NCBI GenBank assembly: GCA_029882955.1
Contig: JAOUJX010000062.1
Span: forward strand, 1-14,047
Direction of reading: 5' to 3'
DNA: 14,047 nt
Origin: Gammaproteobacteria bacterium
Lineage (GTDB): Bacteria > Pseudomonadota > Gammaproteobacteria > GCA-001735895
Numbering within the stretch: the stretch's first letter is position 1; each line of letters starts with the position of its first letter. This document shows, piece by piece, positions 5,929 through 13,000 of this stretch. The position numbers and the translations under genes were made by a program. The notes under the pieces were generated by a model that was not told the origin of the DNA, did not search any database, and saw only the letters and a program-made list of their open reading frames with translations.

Positions 5929-6531
5929 ATGAACCTAACTGATTACATCCTATACGCCTTGCTATGGTTAAGCTTCGGTTTCGCGCATTCTCTGCTTGCG
6001 AGTAACCTGTCGAAACGAATTTTACAGCCGATATTCGGTCCTGCTTACCGGCTCGTCTATAACCTGTTTTCGGCTCTGCATATTGGCCTGATAATGATCG
6101 GCGGGTCGATGTGGTTGGGCGATAACGCTGTATCATTTAACCTCGACCGCTGGCTGGATATTTTAATCATGGCCTGTCGCTGGCTTGGCGTAGGTATCAT
6201 GGCCGCTGCGTTAACGCAGTACGATCTGGGTTTATTCGGTGGTTTGACACAACTACGGCGAGGTAGTGACTCGACGGATGAGGACGAGCCTTTGCACCTG
6301 AGCGGGATGCACCGCTATGTCCGGCATCCGATTTATCTGGGCGCCTATTGTTATCTCTGGGGAGGCGCTGTTAACGAATTTGGGTTGCAGACGGCCCTCT
6401 GGGGTAGTACTTATTTATTGATCGGCACCTGGTTCGAAGAACGCAAGCTAATCGCTCAATATGGCCAAAGTTATGTCGATTATCGAATCCGGGTGCCCTC
6501 GGTTATTCCGTTTCGCGGCAGGGCGATTTAG
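5929..6531 (+). CDS. Isoprenylcysteine methyltransferase-like / NnrU-like membrane protein
   Basis: A 200-aa integral membrane protein when started at ATG 5929 (GGAA eight bases upstream), in preference to the TTG six bases earlier, which has no space for a ribosome site. About five hydrophobic segments are visible. The C-terminal half has the ICMT/PEMT signature: SGMHRYVRHPIYLG (His133 and Pro134 in RHP) and, after the last helix, FEERKLIAQYGQSYVDYRIRVPSVIP with the paired glutamates and the Y-x2-Y-R pattern that bind S-adenosylmethionine and close the active site. The bacterial members methylate small molecules, lipids or unknown acceptors in the inner membrane; the substrate here cannot be read from sequence. 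Its TAG stop overlaps the TAA stop of the convergent gene by 4 bp. Confidence 0.8.
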   Translation: MNLTDYILYALLWLSFGFAHSLLASNLSKRILQPIFGPAYRLVYNLFSALHIGLIMIGGSMWLGDNAVSFNLDRWLDILIMACRWLGVGIMAAALTQYDLGLFGGLTQLRRGSDSTDEDEPLHLSGMHRYVRHPIYLGAYCYLWGGAVNEFGLQTALWGSTYLLIGTWFEERKLIAQYGQSYVDYRIRVPSVIPFRGRAI

Positions 6532-7571
6532 GTCAGGCGGTATTCAAAAAATCGGGCGTTCGGGCCTTTGCCTTTTCTAACATGCATTTTGCCGTGAGCC
6601 AATTCCATCACGACTGTAAATATTGTACCAAGTTCATGTACCGACTCGTCGGGTCTGTAATCTCGATAAACAGGCCATACAGGGTCGGAATCGTCGGATA
6701 ATAATTCGTGCATTGCTCTGGCATCCCTGGCTATGTTGCTTGCAAGAACTTCAGTCGCTTTATTAAAGCGAGCGTAGGAGCTGGAAAAGTCGGGGTTGTG
6801 TTCGGAATTAATTGATTGAGCAAGATAGTGGTTGGTGTGTAACAAATAGTCGGAGTGAGGTTTCAGCCGGTAGGAGTCTGCGCCGCAAAACTCAATGTCG
6901 AAGCCTTTACCGCTGGCATCGGCTACCATAATGTTACTGGCCTTACCGTCAGCATGTCGATCCAGTAAGGCTTCAACTTCGGCGAGTGATTTGCAGTCGA
7001 GGATGGCGCGCAAAATGATATGTACGGGCAGGCCGTCGAGTTCCTCATCCTGCGTTAATATATTCAGACAAACACCGAGGCTTCGATTATTCATGCCGAT
7101 TTTACCGATAATTCCCGGTTCGGTAAGCATGAGAATTTCATGCCCGTCGCTTTGCTCGATTTTCATTAGCACTGTCAGCGGTTCGAGCGCTTTGCCCCAG
7201 TCCCAGTTCTGGCCGAGGATTGACGACTGGGGAAAGTACACAGTCGTGCATTCGTTACCGGCGTTAGTGCTTCGGGAAAGTATTTCGGTACGGGCGTTAA
7301 GAGCAACTATCCAGAGTGGGTCGACCTTGGCACCCTCAGCTATGCCGCGCATTTCCGCTATATAACCTGTATTGAAGCTGTCGATTAGTTGCTGGAAAAA
7401 CTCTGCGTAGCGCATAATTTCTGATTCTGGCAGCTTGAATATCGAGCGATAAAAATCAATGGTTTTAGCAATTTTTAACTTGAGTTGCGCACCGTGTTGT
7501 CGGCCACGTTCGAATGGTTCGCCAGAGATAGTTATGACCGGAAACTGGTTGGTATTATTTGCAACTTTCAT
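6528..7571 (-). CDS. C45-family Ntn hydrolase (acyl-CoA:6-APA acyltransferase-like)
   Basis: A 347-aa protein of the penicillin acyltransferase / peptidase C45 family. The N-terminal region has the family motif GEPFERGRQHGAQ (17-29). The predicted nucleophile is Cys108 in GNECTTVYF; in this family the chain cleaves itself before the cysteine, which then acts as N-terminal nucleophile of an Ntn hydrolase. GQNWDW (120-125) follows, as in relatives. Known fungal members exchange side chains on 6-aminopenicillanic acid, but bacterial homologues mostly hydrolyse or transfer acyl groups on unknown amides. No signal peptide is evident, so it is likely cytoplasmic. The ATG at 7571 is preceded by an in-frame stop six codons up and has no clear Shine-Dalgarno; it sits between two copies of a 14-bp repeat. 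Confidence 0.85.
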   Translation of the reverse strand: MKVANNTNQFPVITISGEPFERGRQHGAQLKLKIAKTIDFYRSIFKLPESEIMRYAEFFQQLIDSFNTGYIAEMRGIAEGAKVDPLWIVALNARTEILSRSTNAGNECTTVYFPQSSILGQNWDWGKALEPLTVLMKIEQSDGHEILMLTEPGIIGKIGMNNRSLGVCLNILTQDEELDGLPVHIILRAILDCKSLAEVEALLDRHADGKASNIMVADASGKGFDIEFCGADSYRLKPHSDYLLHTNHYLAQSINSEHNPDFSSSYARFNKATEVLASNIARDARAMHELLSDDSDPVWPVYRDYRPDESVHELGTIFTVVMELAHGKMHVRKGKGPNARFFEYRLT

Positions 7572-7585
7572 TGGTTGGTATTATT
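7546..7585. repeat. 14-bp tandem direct repeat flanking a start codon
   Basis: TGGTTGGTATTATT occurs at 7546-7559 and again at 7572-7585, an offset of 26 bp. The first copy lies in the first codons of the C45-type gene, the second directly upstream of its ATG. It looks like a short tandem duplication that replaced the original ribosome-binding region. Confidence 0.6.
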
Positions 7586-7602
7586 CAGCTAAGATGGATG
7601 TT

Positions 7603-7631
7603 TTGCCAGTCAAATATAATTGGATTATTTT
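7603..7631 (+). promoter_or_regulatory. Promoter of the SAM methyltransferase gene
   Basis: TTGCCA (7603-7608) and TATTTT (7626-7631) are 17 bp apart. The predicted start site, about 7638, is only some five bases before the ATG at 7643, which would give a nearly leaderless mRNA. A perfect TATAAT (7615-7620) is also present in the spacer but lacks a good -35; used instead it would give a leader of about 16 bases. Confidence 0.45.
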
Positions 7632-7642
7632 ATTTTCGCATT

Positions 7643-8218
7643 ATGAGTCAAATAGATCGAAATAAGTGGAATCAACGATACGCCGAAGATGATTATCGTA
7701 AAACTAATCCTGTGACGTTACTGGAGGACTGGGTTCCAAAGTTAGCTGTCGGGCGTGCGCTGGATGTAGCCTGTGGCGCGGGGCGGAACGCACTTTACCT
7801 GGCACAGACAGGGTTTAGCGTCGACGCTATCGATATTGCTGCTGAAGGCTTGAAGCTGGGTCAACAGCAGGCTGAGAGCCAGAGGCTTAGCATTAACTGG
7901 ATAGAACATGACCTGGATGAGGCCTACAGTTTTGACAGGAACTACGACTTAATCGTAGTCATGTGGTACGTCAATCCGGCACTCATCACCCGGCTTTGTG
8001 ATTGCCTCGCGCCAGGCGGTTATCTGATTTGTGAGGAACATCTGGTCAGTGAACAAAAAACGGTCGGGCCACGTACCGAAAGCTTTCGAGTAAAGCCCGG
8101 GGAATTACGTTCAGCGGTGTCGGCGCTTGAAATACTGTTCTATAAAGAGTCGGTAGAGACCAATGCGGCAAATGAGCGGGTGGCGAGTGCCGCTGTAGTG
8201 GCTAAAAAATTGAAATGA
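7643..8218 (+). CDS. Class I SAM-dependent methyltransferase
   Basis: A 191-aa protein starting at ATG 7643 (MSQIDRNKWNQRYA). The frame is open further up, but the extra 28 residues are not methyltransferase-like and would overlap the divergent gene. Motif I is LDVACGAGRNALYLA (40-54), the acidic loop that binds the SAM ribose is DAID (61-64), and YDLIVVMWYVNPALI (101-115) is motif IV. The sequence resembles the TehB/Methyltransf_25 group, soluble enzymes whose targets range from tellurite and thiols to small metabolites; the substrate is not readable. No Shine-Dalgarno precedes the ATG, in line with the promoter lying immediately upstream. It diverges from the C45-type gene with 71 bp between start codons. 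Confidence 0.85.
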   Translation: MSQIDRNKWNQRYAEDDYRKTNPVTLLEDWVPKLAVGRALDVACGAGRNALYLAQTGFSVDAIDIAAEGLKLGQQQAESQRLSINWIEHDLDEAYSFDRNYDLIVVMWYVNPALITRLCDCLAPGGYLICEEHLVSEQKTVGPRTESFRVKPGELRSAVSALEILFYKESVETNAANERVASAAVVAKKLK

Positions 8219-8232
8219 GTTACCTATGAAAA

Positions 8233-8250
8233 ATATAATCAACGTTATAT
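8233..8250. repeat. Small AT-rich dyad between convergent genes
   Basis: ATATAA-TCAACG-TTATAT, a perfect inverted repeat with 6-bp arms in the 64-bp gap between the methyltransferase gene and the PAS-GGDEF gene, both of which end here. Too AT-rich for a strong terminator. It shares its core with the dyads at 668-687 and 2049-2068. Confidence 0.3.
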
Positions 8251-8282
8251 CGGGACTACATGAGTAATGAGGTTTTAGCTGT

Positions 8283-9323
8283 TTACCCTGAGCGGGGTGT
8301 AGTAGAGCCTGACACTACCACACAATCCCGCCCCTTCTGTTTGGCCTGATATAGCGCATCGTCGGCACGCGACATAACCTGGTCGATGGAGGTATCACTA
8401 CTTTGGTGTTCCCCGATGCCAATGCTGACGCTAAATGGTATCTTGTTGCCGTCCACTAACAGAGTGTTATCTAAACATGAGTGGCGCAGACGTTCGGCGA
8501 GCACTTTAACATCCAGTGCGGGCGTTTCCGGTAAGATGGCTGCGAATTCATCCCCGCCGAATCGTCCAGCTATATCAGAACGACGGATAGTTTTTGCTAT
8601 GGAGTGTGACAATTCCTGGATGACCCTGTCTCCGACCAGATGTCCATGTGTGTCGTTCACATTTTTGAAATAGTCAATGTCGATCATCATAATGGAATAG
8701 GGGTGACGGAATCGCCTGGCTGATTCATGTATGATGGCAGCTGATTCGAAAAAGGCTCTACGGTTATTAAATCTGGTCAGGGGGTCGGTTCTGGCTTGTT
8801 GCTCCGCGATGAGTTTGGCCTCTTCGAGCTCTCTGGTTCGCTCGACAACCTGATATTCGAGACTCTGATTTAGTTTGGCTAATTCCCTTTTGTGTTGACG
8901 AGCGAGACTTTCAGCCGCGCTGATTTTTTGCTGGGCCTCCTTTAGCTCGGTGATGTCGACGTGTACCGATACGAAACTGCCACCGGGCATCGGACGGTCA
9001 GTCGTCCGGATCCATCGACCGTCCTGTAATTTAACTGTAAACGAGCCCTTCAAATATTTTCTGTATGACGCTTTGCGTTGCAGGTAATCCTCACCTTCTT
9101 CATCTTCAACGACTACATTTCCACGCCGGATGTCGATTATTCCTAACGCCTTGAAGTGAGTGCCTGGTGCAGCTTCCTTAGCTGAGTATCCATACATATC
9201 CAGGAATGCCTGATTGCATGTCAGCAGGCATCCATCGTTTCCATAAACTACAAGGGCTTCCTGCATACTGTCTAACGCGTCAATCAGGATGCTCAGGTTC
9301 TCCTTTGGAAAAACATTGCTCAT
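8283..9323 (-). CDS. PAS-GGDEF diguanylate cyclase
   Basis: A 346-aa protein without membrane segments. Residues 10-127 form a PAS domain (ALDSMQEALVVYGNDGCLLTCNQAF at the start, ending in VHVDITELKEAQ). A coiled-coil linker covers about 128-176 (QQKISAAESLARQHKRELAKLNQSLEYQ...). The GGDEF domain follows with DPLTRFNNRRAF (180-191), MMIDIDYFKNVND metal-binding loop, GGDEF (256-260), and RRSD (247-250) five residues earlier as product-inhibition I-site. All catalytic positions are intact, so it should make c-di-GMP from GTP under control of an unknown PAS ligand or partner. GAGAAG five bases upstream supports the ATG. It diverges from the hypothetical/macroglobulin operon. Confidence 0.93.
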   Translation of the reverse strand: MSNVFPKENLSILIDALDSMQEALVVYGNDGCLLTCNQAFLDMYGYSAKEAAPGTHFKALGIIDIRRGNVVVEDEEGEDYLQRKASYRKYLKGSFTVKLQDGRWIRTTDRPMPGGSFVSVHVDITELKEAQQKISAAESLARQHKRELAKLNQSLEYQVVERTRELEEAKLIAEQQARTDPLTRFNNRRAFFESAAIIHESARRFRHPYSIMMIDIDYFKNVNDTHGHLVGDRVIQELSHSIAKTIRRSDIAGRFGGDEFAAILPETPALDVKVLAERLRHSCLDNTLLVDGNKIPFSVSIGIGEHQSSDTSIDQVMSRADDALYQAKQKGRDCVVVSGSTTPRSG

Positions 9324-9365
9324 ACATACTTCTCGAAAGGAATGATATTATTTGTCCAATACTGC

Positions 9366-9409
9366 TATTCAGTATACCTGAATATATTCTTTTTGAGGGT
9401 CTGTCTTAA
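9366..9409 (-). promoter_or_regulatory. Promoter and dyad of the PAS-GGDEF gene
   Basis: On the minus strand TTAAGA (9409-9404) and TATATT (9386-9381) are 17 bp apart. A perfect dyad, TATTCAG-TATAC-CTGAATA, with 7-bp arms (9366-9372 and 9378-9384) overlaps the -10 and the expected start site, an arrangement suited to a repressor. The -35 match is only 4/6. Confidence 0.4.
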
Positions 9410-9444
9410 GTCGCCATTACTGCCAGCCTAAATAACAGTCAAGT

Positions 9445-9500
9445 TTGGTAAATAGTACGCATTACTTTACTATCGAAGATAAAACAAATCATAGTAAAGT
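9445..9500 (+). promoter_or_regulatory. Promoter and 10-bp dyad upstream of hypothetical/macroglobulin operon
   Basis: TTGGTA (9445-9450) and TACTAT (9468-9473) are 17 bp apart. A perfect inverted repeat with 10-bp arms, ACTTTACTAT (9464-9473) and ATAGTAAAGT (9491-9500), is centred on the predicted start site, with the left arm covering the -10. Only the right arm would be transcribed from this promoter, so an operator is more likely than a hairpin. The two half-sites are 27 bp apart. Confidence 0.45.
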
Positions 9501-9527
9501 TCACTCAATTAATAAAAAGAGGCTCCC

Positions 9528-9531
9528 GGAG
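9528..9531 (+). promoter_or_regulatory. Shine-Dalgarno deciding a TTG start
   Basis: GGAG with a seven-base spacer to TTG 9539. No ATG or GTG in the frame lies at a suitable distance, so this site is the main support for the TTG start of the 167-aa protein. Confidence 0.6.
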
Positions 9532-9538
9532 TCAGGCA

Positions 9539-10042
9539 TTGGATAATTATTTCCGTGACATCTCAAAATATTATGCAGCCAACATTTTCGATAATTTGCT
9601 GGTTGTGGGTCGTATCGTCTACCGGGATGGTCAATATACCTTTGCCAGAGACGATGTTCATGGACCGTTCAACCTGGTAGCAAACCCCAGTGCAGATATC
9701 ACCCGAATGATCCATGTTATCGGCGAAATCCATCCGAGGAGCGCGCTCTACGGCGTACTCGAATCCCATGTTTCGTCCTGCCTGTATTTAAATGAAAACA
9801 GCGACACCCGCGAGATCGAAGTTCGCTCGATCCACAAAGGTATGGGTACCTCGATATATGCGAAACAGGAAGTGCCCTTGATACTCTGGAATCCCAGTTA
9901 CGATGAACATGGCAATTTTGATGTCATCGATATTCAAAATGTCTTTGATGATGATCGCCTGAAAAACAGCTTTATTTCGGTGATATCTGAAAGCCTGCGC
10001 GAACTGGAATTGTTCCCTCCATTGATGCATTTAAAAAAATAA
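9539..10042 (+). CDS. Uncharacterised 167-aa protein, first gene of macroglobulin operon
   Basis: Open frame of 167 residues with a TTG start preceded by a good GGAG. I do not recognise a family. The product is soluble, mildly acidic, and rich in beta-forming residues, with stretches such as LLVVGRIVYRDGQYTFARDDVHGPF, DITRMIHVIGEIHP and QEVPLILWNPSYDEHGNFDVIDI; it has no signal peptide or transmembrane helix and one cysteine. The even hydrophobic/polar pattern and absence of a credible competing frame support a real gene. It ends 17 bp before the ATG of the alpha-2-macroglobulin gene, and no promoter or terminator is visible in the gap, so the two are probably cotranscribed. A functional link to the macroglobulin is inferred from this position only. 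Confidence 0.75.
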   Translation: MDNYFRDISKYYAANIFDNLLVVGRIVYRDGQYTFARDDVHGPFNLVANPSADITRMIHVIGEIHPRSALYGVLESHVSSCLYLNENSDTREIEVRSIHKGMGTSIYAKQEVPLILWNPSYDEHGNFDVIDIQNVFDDDRLKNSFISVISESLRELELFPPLMHLKK

Positions 10043-10059
10043 CGTTACCCGGAAACCAT

Positions 10060-13000
10060 ATGTTATCGACCAAAGCCAGGAAACACTTTAACCAGCCAGT
10101 CAAGACAAAAAACTTACTGACTTTTTTACTGATATTGTTGCTGCCTCTGTGGGGGTCGTCGGCTCTGGCTGACAGTCATGGCGAAAGTACTGGTGCGTTA
10201 CGAGTACTCGATATTTCAGAAAGGTCCTACGATGGAGGTAATGCATTGGCGGTTACCTTCAACCTGGCACTCGACAGTAGTCAGGACATCGATAATTACC
10301 TGCGAGTTTCCCACGCGCAGGGGATTGCAGTCGATGGCTCCTGGGTGTTATCCGAGAACGGCAAGCTGGCTTACTTCGAACATATAGACCCTAAAACCAG
10401 TTATATTGTTAAGGTTTATCCGGGGCTGAAATCCAGTCTGGGCGTTGTTATGCGATCCAGTGCCGGGCAGCGCGTCACTACCCGCGATATTGTTCCGAGT
10501 GCAGTTTTTGCCAGTAGTGGACAGTTTTTACCCGTGACGATTAGTGATGGCCTGATCGTTAATTCGGTCAATGTCGCCGAAGTGAATATCGACTTTATTC
10601 GCATTAAACCGGGGAATACGGCGACCTTCCTGCGCGAGGTACAGAACCGGCGTGGCACAAACTGGAACAACTATTATCTGGACCGGGTAGCCCGTCTGGG
10701 TGATTTGATTTATTCGGCTCGCTATCAGTTGACGCCTGCTGTTAACAAGCGTGGAAATTCGACCATCGCTGTCGATCATATCGCCGATTTAAATGCACCG
10801 GGCATCTATCTGGCGGTGATGTCCAGGCCGGGGAACTATCAGGACAGGCGTCAGGTGAGTTATTTTTCCGTGACCGATCTGGGCATACATGCGCGCATCT
10901 ATGAAAACCAGATGGATCTATATCTATCATCGATTGCCAGCGGAGAAGCTGCCGATCGAGTCACTGTGTCTATGCACGATAAAAATGGGCGCGTACTCGA
11001 TAGCGAGGAAACCACACCGGATGGTTATGTTAGTTTCAGCAATGTCAGGAATAGTGCCGATTATATAACCGCCAGGAAAGACGGTTATTTTTCTTTTTTA
11101 CGGTTAAAGGGGCCGGCACTCGATTTATCCGAGTTTGAGCTGGGCAATAAACCTCAGCGTAATGAAGAGATTTTTGTCTATGCACCACGCGATCTTTATC
11201 GCCCCGGCGAGTCGATCGATTTTAATGCGCTCAGGCGTAGTGCTGATGGCAAGCCACTGAACGATATTCCGTTGAATGCCAAAATAATTCGTCCGGACCG
11301 GGTTACCGCGCATAGCTTTACCTGGCATTCAGTGGAAAAAGGTTATTACCAGTTCCGTTACGACCTGTCGGCATCTGCGAAACCGGGGAACTGGATATTA
11401 GAGGTCGACGGTATCGACAATAAAACGGTCAAATACGAATTTAAAGTGGAAGAATTTCTGCCCGAACGCATGGAAATGGAATTTAACAATGGGCTCGATA
11501 CAGCCTTGTTCTTCGATGAGTCTCAGCCTGTCAGGATACCGGTAAGCGGCCGCTATTTATACGGTGCCCCGGCCAGCGGTAATCGAGTCAGTACCTGGAT
11601 TAGCGCGCGCCAGTCCAGCAATATAATTGAAGGTCTCAAGGGTTATCAATTTGGGCACGCAACCAATCTCGATAGTCAGCCATTTTCCGCAGGAGATATT
11701 AACCTCGATAAACTGGGCAACGGCGTTATCGAGCTCGATCCGCGGTGGCGTTCGACGCAGGCGGCACTCGAGGTCAAGTTGATCAGTAGTCTGTACGAAG
11801 CGGGCGGGCGCCCGATTAATCGTGTTTACAAAGCCTATGTCTGGCCGGAAACGGCGATGATTGGCATACGGGCCGATTTCGGTGATAAAAATCCTGACCC
11901 CAATAGCCAGGCAGGTTTCAAGGTTGTAAAGACTACCAGCGATGGCAGCCTGATAGCAGCCAACGACCTCGAAGTCACTCTGGTTCGCGAGGACCGGAAT
12001 TATTTCTGGGAATATAACACCGACCAGGGCTGGCACTGGCAGTGGAGCGAAAAAGAGTTCCCGGTATATTCGCAAACCCTGTCACTGGATGGCGCTAATC
12101 CGACACCAATAAAAGTACCCGTTGAGTATGGCCGTTATAGACTGGAAATACGTGACCGGACTAACAATAACCAAATTAGTAGTCTGCGTTTTCATGCAGG
12201 TAGAGACTGGTATTACTGGTGGCGAAAAAACAACGATACTGCCGTTGCGGTTCGCCCCGACCAGGTCAATCTGGCATTCGACGCTGAATCGTATAAGCCG
12301 GGTGATGTTGCCAGGCTTCGAGTTGTTTCGCCGCACAAAGGCCAGGCGATTATTACCGTCGAGTCGAATCGTTTACTCTGGTTTACGCGAACCCAAATCG
12401 CTGAGCAGGGGAGTACTATCGAAATTCCTGTAGACGAAAGTTGGCAAAGCCACGATATTTACGTCTCGGCGGTAGTATTCAAGGCGGGTGACTCTGCCAA
12501 TATCATCTCGCCGAACCGGGCTATCGGTGTGCGTCATCTACCACTCGACCGAAGCGATCGAAAACTCGACGTAGTGATTCAGTCGGCGGATAAGATTTTA
12601 CCCGATAAAATGCATCGCTTTCGTGTCCAGGTCTCGGGTGCGGGTGAACCACAGAGTCGACATGTGACGCTGGCGGCGGTTGATGTCGGCGTGCTGGCGA
12701 TTAGTGGATTTGAAACTCCCGATCCTTTCGAAGGGTTTTACGGCCAGAGGCGTTACAGCGTCGACCAGCGGGATATGTATCAGAAGATCATTGAGCTGGA
12801 GAGCTCCGAACGCGCTAAATTGCGCTTCGGCGGTGATGCCGAACTCGCCAAAGGTGGCGAAGCCGCAAAAGCCGACGTGCAAATCGTCTCATTGTTTTCG
12901 GGACTGGTTAAGATCGATGCCGACGGTATGGCCAATATACCTATGGATATTCCCGACTTTAATGGCCGTCTGCGATTAATGGCACTGGCCTTTGACGAAG

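Noticed and set aside
5900..6136. Minus-strand 78-aa frame
   Set aside because: It lies opposite the membrane methyltransferase and has a composition (rich in Arg, Ser, Thr) typical of antisense shadows.
7559..7642. Longer start of the SAM methyltransferase
   Set aside because: The added 28 residues are not family-like and would overlap the first codons of the divergent C45-type gene.
9563..10030. Minus-strand frames opposite the 167-aa gene
   Set aside because: Two short frames without ribosome sites; the plus frame spans both, has a good GGAG and fits the operon.
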